Shown here: piece after piece, positions 16,516 to 25,075 of the stretch
Layout: each line of letters starts with the position of its first letter
Position numbering within the stretch: position 1 is the stretch's first letter
Origin: Micromonospora sp. MP36
GTDB taxonomy: Bacteria > Actinomycetota > Actinomycetes > Mycobacteriales > Micromonosporaceae
Reading direction: 5' to 3'
Assembly: GCF_008119785.1 (NCBI RefSeq)
Contig: NZ_VSFA01000018.1
Location: 34,410 to 98,409 of the forward strand
Length of the DNA stretch: 64,000 bases
Translations under genes and position numbers: made by a program
The notes under the pieces: generated by a model
What the model was told of the DNA's origin: nothing
Databases searched by the model: none
Seen by the model: the letters and a program-made list of their open reading frames with translations, nothing else

Positions 16516-17688
16516 ATGAACAATGGGCACAGCGCCGCCCCGACGTCGCCCGGCGAGCTGCTCCGGCTGCTGCGCGACGGGCAGGCACGCACCCGTGCTG
16601 AGCTGGCGACCGAAACCGGACTGGCCCGGTCCACCGTGCGCCTGCGCCTCGACGCGCTCATGGACGCCGGGCTCGTGACCGACGGGGGCGACGACGCCGC
16701 CACCGGCGGACGGCCCGCCAGCAGGTTCGTGTTCAACGCCCGCGCCCGCGCGGTGCTGGCAGCCGACGTCGGAGCCACCCACGCCACCGTCGCCATCGCC
16801 GACCTGACCGGTGAGCCGCTGGCCGTCGAGGAGCTCACCCTGGACATCGCCGACGGACCCGACGCGGTGCTCAGCCTGCTCGTCGACACCTGGCGACGGA
16901 TGCGGGCCAACCACGACCCCGCCGCACCCATCGCCGGCGTCGGCATCGGACTGCCCGGCCCGGTCGAGCACTCGACCGGCAAGCCGACCCACCCGCCGAT
17001 CATGCCCGGCTGGAACGGATACGACGTGCCCGCACGGATCGCCGCCGACTTCGCCGTGCCCGTCCTGGTCGACAACGAGGTCAACCTGATGTCCCTCGGG
17101 GAGCACGTCCGCTGCTTCCCGAACGAGGCGCACATGATCTTCGTCAAGGTCGCGACCGGCATCGGCTCCGGCCTGATCAGCAACGGTCAACTACACCGAG
17201 GCGACGTCGGCGCGGCCGGCGACCTCGGGCACATCCTGGCCCCGCACGCGGATGACGTCCTCTGCCGCTGCGGCAACAGCGGCTGCCTGGAGGCGGTGGC
17301 CGGCGGTCCCGCCATCGCCGCGAAACTCCGCGCCGCCGGCCTCGACGCGACGAGCAACGCCGACGTCGTGGCCCTCGTGCAGGCCGGCAGCCCGATCGCC
17401 GGGCAAGCCGTCCGCCAGGCCGGCCGGGACATCGGCGAGGTGCTGGCCGCCGGCGTCAGCCTGTTCAACCCGTCGCTGATCGTGATCGGCGGGGCGCTCG
17501 CGCAGGCCGGCGAGATGCTGCTGGCGGGCGTGCGGGAGTCGATCTACCGGCGCTCCCTGCCGCTGGCCACCGAACGCCTGCGCATCGTCACCTCCCAGGC
17601 CGGCGCGAACGCCGGTGTCGTCGGCGCTGCGGCGATGGTCGTCCAGCACACCCTCTCCCCCACCGTGCTGGACCGCGAGCTCGCCTGA
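16516..17688 (+). CDS. ROK family transcriptional regulator of the sugar operon
   Basis: This 390-residue protein has an N-terminal winged HTH (~10-55: SPGELLRLLRDGQARTRAEL, then TGLARSTVRLRLDAL) and a ROK sugar-kinase-like domain. Visible ROK features are the VGATHATVAIADLTG phosphate-loop region, GVGIGLPGPVEHSTGK, and the zinc motif CRCGNSGCLEA at ~residues 249-259. Such proteins repress sugar operons and release DNA on sugar binding. Divergent orientation to the ABC/Gfo-Idh operon (133 bases between starts) supports that role. A TTTAAT 6 bases before the ATG (16504-16509) could be a -10 of a leaderless transcript, although GAGGG also abuts the ATG. Confidence 0.88.
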   Translation: MNNGHSAAPTSPGELLRLLRDGQARTRAELATETGLARSTVRLRLDALMDAGLVTDGGDDAATGGRPASRFVFNARARAVLAADVGATHATVAIADLTGEPLAVEELTLDIADGPDAVLSLLVDTWRRMRANHDPAAPIAGVGIGLPGPVEHSTGKPTHPPIMPGWNGYDVPARIAADFAVPVLVDNEVNLMSLGEHVRCFPNEAHMIFVKVATGIGSGLISNGQLHRGDVGAAGDLGHILAPHADDVLCRCGNSGCLEAVAGGPAIAAKLRAAGLDATSNADVVALVQAGSPIAGQAVRQAGRDIGEVLAAGVSLFNPSLIVIGGALAQAGEMLLAGVRESIYRRSLPLATERLRIVTSQAGANAGVVGAAAMVVQHTLSPTVLDRELA

Positions 17689-17802
17689 ATTGACTCACCT
17701 CGCTGACGCAGGCGATGATCAAGTCCGGTCTGCCCGGGCTTCTCGATCCACGCCCTGCGTGTTATCCCGTAGGGCAGTACTGCCTCGCCGACGGAGTGGC
17801 CC

Positions 17803-18789
17803 ATGAGGACAGAGTTGCGCAAGCGCCTGGACGACGCGCTCCAGGCCGGGCAGGTCGAGGGCCTGCACGCGGTCGTGGCGGTCCACGGTGGCCGGGCCCT
17901 GCTGGAGTACTACGGCGCAGGCGAGGACTTCACCTGGGGCACCTCACTGGGTGTCGTCGAGTTCCGGCCCGAGACGCTGCACGACGTCCGGTCGGTTACC
18001 AAGAGCGTGACCGCGCTGCTGTACGGCATCGCGCTCGACGAGGGTAGGGTCCCCCACCCCGCAGAGCCGCTCCTGCGCCAGTTCCCGGAGTACGCCGATC
18101 TGGCGGCCGACCCTGAGCGGGCCCGGCTCACCGTCGAGCACGCGTTGACCATGTCCCTCGGCCTGGAGTGGCGCGAAGACATCCCGTACGACAACCCAAC
18201 GAACGCCGAGATTGCGATGGAACTGGCACCGGACCGGTACCGGTACGTGCTGGAGCGACCGATCCTGGAGCCACCTGGCGCCCGGTGGGCGTACTGCGGT
18301 GGCGCCACCGCGCTGCTCGGCCGGCTGATCGCCGACGGCACCGGACAGCCGCTGCCACAGTACGGTCGAACGGCGCTGCTCGCGCCGCTGGGCATCCACA
18401 ACGTCGAGTGGATGACCGGCACGGACGGGGTGGCCTCCGCCGCGTCCGGGCTGCGGCTCGCGCCGCGCGACCTGGCCAGGATCGGTGAACTGGTGCTCGC
18501 CGACGGAGCGTGGAAGGGCCGCCGGATCGTCTCCGCCGGCTGGATCCACGCGATGCTCCAGCCGCGCCTGCGGACCGAGTGGGGCAGCCAGTACGGCTAC
18601 CACTGGTACCGCGAGACCATCGCGGGCCACCGCCTGGTGGCTGCGATGGGCAACGGTGGCCAACGCCTGATCGTCCTGCCTGACCTGGATCTCGCCGTCG
18701 CGATCACCGCTGGCAACTATGACGACCCCGACCAGTGGCGGACTCCGGTGACGCTGCTGGAGCGGGTCATCCTGCCCGCGATGGGGTGA
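17803..18789 (+). CDS. S12-type serine hydrolase (beta-lactamase/esterase fold)
   Basis: 328 residues without a signal peptide, hence cytosolic. The nucleophile motif is S64-V-T-K67 (in DVRSVTKSVTALLYGI); the second motif position reads Y164-C-G within RWAYCGGATALLGRLI, in place of the canonical YxN. The C-terminus ends in VLPDLDLAVAITAGNY, typical of the class C-like esterase/peptidase branch. Substrate unknown: an esterase, amidase or D-amino-acid peptidase are all possible. The DmpA-type gene follows after 43 bases and is probably cotranscribed. Confidence 0.82.
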   Translation: MRTELRKRLDDALQAGQVEGLHAVVAVHGGRALLEYYGAGEDFTWGTSLGVVEFRPETLHDVRSVTKSVTALLYGIALDEGRVPHPAEPLLRQFPEYADLAADPERARLTVEHALTMSLGLEWREDIPYDNPTNAEIAMELAPDRYRYVLERPILEPPGARWAYCGGATALLGRLIADGTGQPLPQYGRTALLAPLGIHNVEWMTGTDGVASAASGLRLAPRDLARIGELVLADGAWKGRRIVSAGWIHAMLQPRLRTEWGSQYGYHWYRETIAGHRLVAAMGNGGQRLIVLPDLDLAVAITAGNYDDPDQWRTPVTLLERVILPAMG

Positions 18790-18832
18790 CGACATCGATC
18801 CATCGCCCGGACGTGACACCGACAGGAGCATC

Positions 18833-19876
18833 GTGCAGCAGCAAGTCCACCGCGCCCGCGATCTGGGCATCGTCGTGGGACCACTGCCCACCGGACGGCA
18901 CAACGCAATCACCGACGTCGCCGGGGTGGTGGTGGGGCATACCACCATCGACAACGGTCGCGACCTGCACACCGGGGTCACGGCGGTCGTACCGGGTCAA
19001 CTCGGCCCGGGACGGTGGTCCCTACCCGCCGCCGTGTACGTGGGGAACGGCTACGGGAAGCTGGTCGGCTCGACCCAGGTGGACGAACTCGGCGTGCTGG
19101 AATCACCGATCGTCCTCACCGCCACGCTGTCGGTGTTCCGGGCCGCGGACGCGCTGCTCACCTACCTGATGCACCGCCGTCCGGACGGTCTGTCGTTCAA
19201 CCCACTCGTGGGCGAGACGAACGACGGCCACCTCTCGGACATCCGCCGACGCCCGATAACCGAGGAACACGTGCTCGACGCCATCACCCACGCGTCCGGT
19301 GAACCCCCGGCGGAAGGCTGCGTCGGCGCGGGAACCGGCACCACGGCCTTGGGCTACAAGGCGGGAATCGGCACCTCGTCCCGGACGGTACAGGTAGGCG
19401 ACCGCTCGGTGACGGTAGGTGCCCTCACCCAGTCCAACTTCGGCGGCGTGCTGACCGCGCTGGGTGTCCCACTGCCGGTCGAGGAGCTGATCCCGGCGGC
19501 CGACCGAACCGAACCACCCGGCAACTCCTGCATGATCGTGGTGGCCACCGACGCGCCCCTGGACGCCCGGCAGCTCGGCCGCCTCGCCCGCAGGGCCATC
19601 TTCGCCATGGGCCGGGTCGGCGCGGCGTACAGCAACGGCAGCGGCGACTACGCGATCGCGTTCAGCACCGCACAACCGGACCGGCCACCCGTCCCCGACT
19701 CGCAGCTCAACCCGGTCTTCGCGGCCGTCCTGGACTCGGTCGAGGAAGCCCTGCTCAACTCGCTCATCGCCGCCACGACCACCAGCGGCGTGGGAGGGCG
19801 CACGAGTCACGCCCTGCCACACGATGCCGTCGTCCGGCGGTTGGCGGCGGCCGGTCGGCTGACTCCGCCAGCCTGA
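18833..19876 (+). CDS. P1 family peptidase (DmpA/BapA-type aminopeptidase)
   Basis: 347 residues, GTG start behind GACAGGAG. The family fold is shown by VGPLPTGRHNAITDVAGVVVG at the N-terminus, VGAGTGTTALGYKAG in the middle, N202 in QSNFGG and the presumed nucleophile S232 in PGNSCMIVVATDAPL. Known relatives mature by self-cleavage just before this Ser (Gly-Ser in DmpA); here the preceding residue is Asn231. They cleave N-terminal D- or L-amino acids, or beta-peptides. The gene ends 16 bases from the convergent hydroxyproline operon and may supply amino acids from peptides, but no direct link is visible. Confidence 0.88.
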   Translation: MQQQVHRARDLGIVVGPLPTGRHNAITDVAGVVVGHTTIDNGRDLHTGVTAVVPGQLGPGRWSLPAAVYVGNGYGKLVGSTQVDELGVLESPIVLTATLSVFRAADALLTYLMHRRPDGLSFNPLVGETNDGHLSDIRRRPITEEHVLDAITHASGEPPAEGCVGAGTGTTALGYKAGIGTSSRTVQVGDRSVTVGALTQSNFGGVLTALGVPLPVEELIPAADRTEPPGNSCMIVVATDAPLDARQLGRLARRAIFAMGRVGAAYSNGSGDYAIAFSTAQPDRPPVPDSQLNPVFAAVLDSVEEALLNSLIAATTTSGVGGRTSHALPHDAVVRRLAAAGRLTPPA

Positions 19877-19892
19877 ATCCCCGGATGAGCCG

Positions 19893-21422
19893 CTATGCGG
19901 TCATGCGGACACCGTCGACCGTGCGGGGAAGGCCGAGCGGGTTGGCCTCGCGCAGCTCCGGTGGGAGCAACGGTTCGGGGGTGTTCTGGTAGCAGACCGG
20001 GCGCAGCCACCGCTGGATCGCGCTGCTGCCCACCGAGGTCGAGCCGCTGGTGGAGGCGGGGTAGGGGCCGCCGTGATGCATGGCCGGGGCGACCGTCACC
20101 CCGGTGGGCCAGCCGTCCACGACGACCCGCCCCGCGATCTCGCTCAGGCCGGCGACCAGTTCCGCCGCCGCGCCGTCCCGCTCGTCTGCGGCTAGGTGCA
20201 CGGTCGCGGTGAGATTGCCCGGCAGGGCGCCGAGCACCGCGTCCCGCTCGGCCGCCGAGCCGTAGCGGACCAGCACGGTGACCGGCCCGAAGCATTCCTC
20301 CAGCAACTCCTGGTACGGCCCGCCCTCGACCAGCCGCGACGCGGCGACGGTCAGCAGGCCCGGCCGGACGGCCAGCGGCGCGGCGTCATCGCCGGCCTCC
20401 CCCGCCCGGAGCGGTTCGGCCACGGCGGGGAGCGCGGCACGGGAGCGGACGCCGGCGAGGAACGCGGCGCGCATGCGCGGGTCCAGCAGCGGTCCGGACG
20501 GTACGGCCGCCGCGGCGACCGCCTGGACGACGGCGTCACCGGCCGGCCCCTCGGGGAGGAGGACGAGACCGGGCTTGACGCAGAACTGGCCGAGGCCCTG
20601 GGTGTATGAGGCGGCCAGCCCCGCCCCGATCTCGTCCGCTCTGGTCTCGGCGGCCCGCGCGGTCACCACGACCGGGTTGAGGCTGCCCAGCTCGCCGTGG
20701 AACGGGATCGGCCGCGGCCGGGAGGACGCGATGTCGAACAACGCACGGCCGCCGCGCACCGACCCGGTGAACCCGACGGCCGCGGTCAGTGGGTGGCGGA
20801 CGAGTTCCGGCCCCGCGTCGAAGCCGTGGACCAGGCGGACGACGTCCTCGGGCAGCCCGACCTCGGCCGCCGCCGAGCGGAGGATCCGGGCGCACAGGAC
20901 CGAGGTGGCCGGATGGTCCGGGTGTGCCTTGACCACGACCGGGCATCCCGCGGCCAGCGCGCTCGCGGTGTCGCCGCCCGGCACGCTGAAGGCCAGCGGG
21001 AAGTTGCTCGCGGCGAAGACCGCGACCACGCCCAGCGGCACCTGGTAGCGCCGCAGGTCCGGGCGGGGCGCGGGCTCCGCCTGCGGGTCGGCATGGTCGA
21101 TGGTCACGTCCAGGTAGGCGCCGGCTTCGACCACGTCCCCGAAGGCGCGAAGCTGGTAGCACGTGCGGGCGAGCTCGCCGGTGAGGCGTACCCGGCCGAG
21201 CGCCGACTCCGCATCGGCGGCCGAGACGATCTCCTCACCGTTCTTCTCCAGGAGCGCGGCGGCCGTGCGGAGCAGGTCGGCCCGCGCGGCGCGGTCCCTC
21301 AGTGCCGGGGCGGCTGCGGCGGCGGCCCGCACCGCCTCGTCCACGTCGCTCGCCGTCGACTCGGTCGCGACGCGTCCCAGCGGCTGGCCGGTACGCGGGT
21401 TGGTGCTCAGCACGTCAGTCAC
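19893..21422 (-). CDS. 2-oxoglutarate-semialdehyde (2,5-dioxovalerate) dehydrogenase, ALDH family
   Basis: This 509-residue aldehyde dehydrogenase has the NAD(P)-binding motif GFTGSVRGG (~217), general base Glu244 in FHGELGSLNP and catalytic Cys281 in QGLGQFCVKPGLV. The QFCxxPG context and the VAVFAASNFPLAFS segment are those of the ketoglutarate-semialdehyde dehydrogenase branch. It would oxidise 2-oxoglutarate semialdehyde, the product of the deaminase at 26070, to 2-oxoglutarate, the last step of hydroxyproline breakdown. The GTG start overlaps the upstream gene by 8 bases. It is the last gene of the operon. Confidence 0.87.
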   Translation of the reverse strand: MTDVLSTNPRTGQPLGRVATESTASDVDEAVRAAAAAAPALRDRAARADLLRTAAALLEKNGEEIVSAADAESALGRVRLTGELARTCYQLRAFGDVVEAGAYLDVTIDHADPQAEPAPRPDLRRYQVPLGVVAVFAASNFPLAFSVPGGDTASALAAGCPVVVKAHPDHPATSVLCARILRSAAAEVGLPEDVVRLVHGFDAGPELVRHPLTAAVGFTGSVRGGRALFDIASSRPRPIPFHGELGSLNPVVVTARAAETRADEIGAGLAASYTQGLGQFCVKPGLVLLPEGPAGDAVVQAVAAAAVPSGPLLDPRMRAAFLAGVRSRAALPAVAEPLRAGEAGDDAAPLAVRPGLLTVAASRLVEGGPYQELLEECFGPVTVLVRYGSAAERDAVLGALPGNLTATVHLAADERDGAAAELVAGLSEIAGRVVVDGWPTGVTVAPAMHHGGPYPASTSGSTSVGSSAIQRWLRPVCYQNTPEPLLPPELREANPLGLPRTVDGVRMTA

Positions 21423-22902
21423 CGTCTCGTCCTCTCCATTCCGTCCCGGTCGCCTCGGCGGGCGTCGTGCCTTCGGCCAGGGCGGCGAGTTCCCCCAGGG
21501 GCACCGGCACGGCCAAGCTGCGGGTGGCCAGGCTACGCAGGTCCTCCGGCGTGGTCTCGCGACCGTGCAGACAGGCCGCGATCCCGGCGGTGGCGAAGCC
21601 GCACACCCGGCCCTGACACCAGCCCATCCCCGGCCGGGCGAACATCTTCAGCGTGCGCGCGTCCTCCGCACCGAGGTCGTCGTGCGCCCGGCGCAGGTCA
21701 CCGTACGAGACCTCCTCGCAGCGGCAGACCGGCGTCGTCTCCGACAGCCACTGCGGCCACGCGCGCGGCACGGGATAGGTCCGGTGCATGGCGGCGGCGA
21801 ACCGCCGCCCCCGCCGGACGGCGCGGCGCAGCCGCCTCATCGCGGCCGGATCGGCCGGACGACCGAGTTCGGCGGCGAGGGCCAACGCGCTCAGTCGTCC
21901 CTCGTGGACGGCCAGGGCCGCGCCGCCCACGCCGGTCGCCTCGCCGGCGACGTACAGCCCCTCGACGCTGCTGCGCTGGCGGTCGTCGACGGTCACCACG
22001 AGAGATCCGTCGACGTCCTGCGCGGTCTCCGCGCCGAGCATGAGCGGCAGTTCGAGCGATGGGGTGAAGCCCCAGCCGAGCGCCACGACGTCGGCGGCCA
22101 TCTCCTCGTCCGGCCCGGCCGGGCGGCCGTCGCGGTCCACCCGCGCGATCCGCACCGCCTCGACCCGGTCCGTACCGAGGATCTCCCGGATCACGGTCCT
22201 CGTCCGGTACGGGATGCGGTGGCGGGCCATGAGCGCCGCGTACTGCAGTGCCTCGACGCCCTTGCCGGGCGCGGAGATCGCGCCGACCGGGTGGCGCAGC
22301 CAACCGAGCGTTCCGTTGGCCTCGACGACGGCCGCGACGGTCACCCCGGCCCGGGCGAGGCCGGTGGCCACGGGCAGCAGGAACGGGCCGGTGCCGGCGA
22401 CAACCACTCGCCGTCCCGCCGGGGTGCGGTGCCCCTTGAGCAGGGCCTGCACTCCCCCGGCGGTCATCACGCCGGGCAGGTCCCAGCCGGGGAGGGGCAG
22501 CTGCCGGTCGTATCCCCCGGGACACAGGATCAGCGCCCGCGCGCTGAGCGTACGGTCCGTCCCGCCGGCCGCGGCCGTGGTGGCCGTCATCTGGAGGGTG
22601 AACGCGCCGCTTTCCTCCCGGGTGATGAGCCAGGCCTGGTGGCCGGGGAGGTAGCGGATCCGGCCGGCCGCGCGGAGGGCGTACATCCGGTCCCGCAGCC
22701 GGGTGAAGGCCGGCCAGCCATGATGACCGGCGGGGTCGTTGGGGCGGGCGTGGTTCTCGTCGTAGTGCCGCCAGTACTGCCCGCCGGGCTGTCCGGCGGT
22801 GTCGATCAGGGCGACGCCGAGCCCGGCCTCGGCGGCCTGGACGGCGGCGGCGAGCCCGGCCGGGCCCGCGCCGACCACGGCGACGTCAGGCACGTGCGGC
22901 AC
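21415..22902 (-). CDS. FAD/NAD-dependent oxidoreductase with BFD-type [2Fe-2S] domain (hydroxyproline dehydrogenase alpha-like subunit)
   Basis: 495 residues. The N-terminal dinucleotide fold has VAVVGAGPAGLAAAVQA, and a second one appears around GRRVVVAGTGPFLLPVA (~175). The C-terminal BFD-like cluster domain has CRC in VCRCEEVSYGD and the Cys pair in GWCQGRVCG. This is the HcnB/OoxA-like large subunit of multisubunit amino-acid or opine dehydrogenases. With the neighbouring [2Fe-2S] protein and DAO-type subunit it would make the cis-4-hydroxy-D-proline dehydrogenase complex. Overlapping reading frames with both neighbours indicate tight coupling. Confidence 0.85.
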   Translation of the reverse strand: MPHVPDVAVVGAGPAGLAAAVQAAEAGLGVALIDTAGQPGGQYWRHYDENHARPNDPAGHHGWPAFTRLRDRMYALRAAGRIRYLPGHQAWLITREESGAFTLQMTATTAAAGGTDRTLSARALILCPGGYDRQLPLPGWDLPGVMTAGGVQALLKGHRTPAGRRVVVAGTGPFLLPVATGLARAGVTVAAVVEANGTLGWLRHPVGAISAPGKGVEALQYAALMARHRIPYRTRTVIREILGTDRVEAVRIARVDRDGRPAGPDEEMAADVVALGWGFTPSLELPLMLGAETAQDVDGSLVVTVDDRQRSSVEGLYVAGEATGVGGAALAVHEGRLSALALAAELGRPADPAAMRRLRRAVRRGRRFAAAMHRTYPVPRAWPQWLSETTPVCRCEEVSYGDLRRAHDDLGAEDARTLKMFARPGMGWCQGRVCGFATAGIAACLHGRETTPEDLRSLATRSLAVPVPLGELAALAEGTTPAEATGTEWRGRDGD

Positions 22903-23191
22903 CGCCGTTCCTCCCGTCGCCGAGGTCCTCGGGGGCCGCGCCCGTCTCGGCGTCGTCGCCGAGGCGCATGCCGTCGGCGGCGGTGACCAGGCAGGCGCGC
23001 TGGTCGGGGACGCCGTCGACGGTGATCAGGCAGTCGAAGCAGACCCCGATGCCGCAGAACAGTCCCCGTGGCCGGCCGCCCTTGCGAGTGGTGCGCCAGT
23101 CGAGGATGCCGGCGGCGACCAGTGCGGCGGCGACGCTCTGGCCGGGCTCGGCCGCCACGGTGCCGCCGCGGAAGGTCATCTGGTGGGTCAT
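22886..23191 (-). CDS. (2Fe-2S)-binding protein, small subunit of the hydroxyproline dehydrogenase
   Basis: 101 residues with the plant-ferredoxin-like cluster motif GLFCGIGVCFDCLITVDG and a distal Cys in DQRACLV. This is the HcnA/OoxC-like gamma subunit that bridges electrons between flavin subunits. ATG 23191 sits behind GAGGAGGTG and overlaps the stop of the DAO gene (ATGA). The acidic C-terminal tail after ~residue 75 is longer than needed for the cluster domain. Confidence 0.87.
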   Translation of the reverse strand: MTHQMTFRGGTVAAEPGQSVAAALVAAGILDWRTTRKGGRPRGLFCGIGVCFDCLITVDGVPDQRACLVTAADGMRLGDDAETGAAPEDLGDGRNGGAARA

Positions 23192-24345
23192 CGGAGCACC
23201 TCCTCGGCGTCGCCGAATCGGTCCGGGGCGAACGGCGTGAGGTCCAGGTCGGGCCGCTCCCCCACGAACGCCTGGGCGATCAGCCTGCCGGTCCCGGCGG
23301 ACAGGCCGACACCGGCGCCCTCGTGGCCGCAGGCATGCCAGAGGTCGGGCGCGCGGGGGTCGGGGCCGATGACCGGCAGGTGGTCGGGACAGTACGGGCG
23401 GAAGCCGAGGTACGTGCGCATCGCGCGGACCTCCCGAAGGATCGGAAACAGTGCGATGGCCTTGGCCGCGAGGGTGCCGATCGCGGTGCCGGACACGGTC
23501 CGGTCGAAACCGACCCGCTCCCGGGACGCGCCGATGAGGATGGTGCCGCCGGCGGTCCCCTCGACGACGGGCGAGGTTTGCAGGGCCGCGTCGGAGCTGG
23601 CCACGTCGCCGACGTACTCGGCGGCGTACACCTTGTGGCGGATCGTCCGGGGCGGCATCGGCTGGGTGACCAGGACGAAGCCGCGCCGGGGCAGCACGGG
23701 GACGCGTACCCCGGCGAGGTCCGCGAGGTCGCCGGCCCACGTGCCAGAGGCGTTGAGCACCGCCCCGGCGGGGATGTCGCCGTCGGTGGTTCGCACGCCC
23801 GTCACCCGGGTGCCGTCGCGCAGGAACCCCGTCACCTCGGTGCGCGTACGCACCTGCGCGCCGCGCTCGCGGGCCAGCCGCAGCAGGTGCGCCGCGACCA
23901 GCATCGGCTGAACCTGGGCGTCCTGCGGGTAGAAGGCGCCCCCGACGAGTTCCGGGGAAAGATGCGGCTCGTAGTCGCGCAGTTCGGTCCGCGTGACGTC
24001 ACGGACCTCGACACCGCCCTGGCGCTGCTGGACGGCGAGCGCGCGCAGCGATGCGACACTCTGCTCCGACGCCGCGACGACCAGGCCCCCCTTGGCCTCG
24101 AACTCCCACAGGTGGGCGTGTTCCGCGAGCTCCTCGCGCCAGACCCGCTGCGAGTACAACGCCAGGTCGAGCTCGGGGCCGGCCTCCTTGTCGGACACCA
24201 GCAGGTTGCCTTCGCCGGCGCTGGAGGTGCCCCCGGCGATCGCGCCGCGATCGACGACGACCACCCGGACCCCCGCCAGCGACGCGAAGTATGCGCTCGC
24301 GGCGCCCACGACGCCGGCCCCGACGACCACCAGGTCCGCGGTCAT
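23188..24345 (-). CDS. DAO-family FAD-dependent oxidoreductase (D-hydroxyproline dehydrogenase catalytic-type subunit)
   Basis: 385 residues. The FAD-binding motif is VVVGAGVVGAASAYFASLAGV at the N-terminus, followed by the GTSSAGEGNLL isoalloxazine-side loop of glycine/D-amino-acid oxidases. The C-terminus has the GHEGAGVGLSAGTGRLIA motif. It is the HcnC/OoxB-like beta subunit and would oxidise cis-4-hydroxy-D-proline to pyrroline-4-hydroxy-2-carboxylate. ATG 24345 was chosen over the longer open frame because the FAD motif begins 5 residues in. Confidence 0.86.
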   Translation of the reverse strand: MTADLVVVGAGVVGAASAYFASLAGVRVVVVDRGAIAGGTSSAGEGNLLVSDKEAGPELDLALYSQRVWREELAEHAHLWEFEAKGGLVVAASEQSVASLRALAVQQRQGGVEVRDVTRTELRDYEPHLSPELVGGAFYPQDAQVQPMLVAAHLLRLARERGAQVRTRTEVTGFLRDGTRVTGVRTTDGDIPAGAVLNASGTWAGDLADLAGVRVPVLPRRGFVLVTQPMPPRTIRHKVYAAEYVGDVASSDAALQTSPVVEGTAGGTILIGASRERVGFDRTVSGTAIGTLAAKAIALFPILREVRAMRTYLGFRPYCPDHLPVIGPDPRAPDLWHACGHEGAGVGLSAGTGRLIAQAFVGERPDLDLTPFAPDRFGDAEEVLR

Positions 24346-24379
24346 GCCGCCGCCCGGAGACGCGGCGGCGCTGCGCTGA

Positions 24380-25075
24380 TCATTCGCTCTGTCCCGGCGC
24401 GTCCTTGGCGCCACCTGCCCACAGGCCTCGCACGTGCCTGATGTGCCGGTGCATCAGCAGCTCGGCCCCGGACGGGTCGCGGGCCTCGATGAAGTCCAGG
24501 AGCTCGTGGTGCTCGGCAGCCGAGCGGCCCAGCCTGCCGCTCTTCAGCAGCGGGGTCAGGCCGAGCAGCCGGGTCTGCGAACGCAGGTCGGCGACGACGT
24601 CCACCAGGAACCGGTTGCGGCTGTAGCCGAGCAGGGTCAGGTGGAAGACGTGGTCGGCCTCGATGTAGCCGACCAGGTCGCCCTGCTCCGCCGCGTCGAC
24701 GATGGACTGCGCGAGCGTCCGCAGTTCGGGGATGTCCTCCTTCGGGATCACCGCCACGACGTCCCGCACGGTCGGCGGCTCGATGAGCAGCCGCACGGCG
24801 GCCAGGTTGTCGAGGTCCTCCTCGGACATCTCGGTGATCCGGAAGCCCTTGTTCGGGTGGGGGACGACCAGGCCCCCCTTCACCAGATCGAGCATGGCCT
24901 CCCGCACCGGGGTGGGCGAGACGCCGAGCTGCGCACCCAGCGCGGGCGCCGAGTAGACCACGCCGGGCTCCAGCTTGCCGGAGATGATCGCGGCGCGCAG
25001 GGCCTCCCGGGTCCGGTCGCGGAGGTTTTCCCTGCGGCCGACGCCGGGCAGTTCCGGGACGGGCGCCGGGCTCAC
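24380..25075 (-). CDS. GntR family (FCD-type) transcriptional regulator of the hydroxyproline operon
   Basis: 231 residues. The N-terminal winged HTH (~10-75) reads REALRAAIISGKLEPG, then LGVSPTPVREAMLDLVKGGLV. The C-terminal helical FCD domain has DHVFHLTLLGYSRN and EHHELLDFIEARD with the metal-ligand histidines of this class. The GTG at 25075 overlaps the stop of the epimerase gene (GTGA). Location within the operon points to control by hydroxyproline or a derivative. The longer open frame to 25141 is antisense-like. Confidence 0.88.
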   Translation of the reverse strand: MSPAPVPELPGVGRRENLRDRTREALRAAIISGKLEPGVVYSAPALGAQLGVSPTPVREAMLDLVKGGLVVPHPNKGFRITEMSEEDLDNLAAVRLLIEPPTVRDVVAVIPKEDIPELRTLAQSIVDAAEQGDLVGYIEADHVFHLTLLGYSRNRFLVDVVADLRSQTRLLGLTPLLKSGRLGRSAAEHHELLDFIEARDPSGAELLMHRHIRHVRGLWAGGAKDAPGQSE

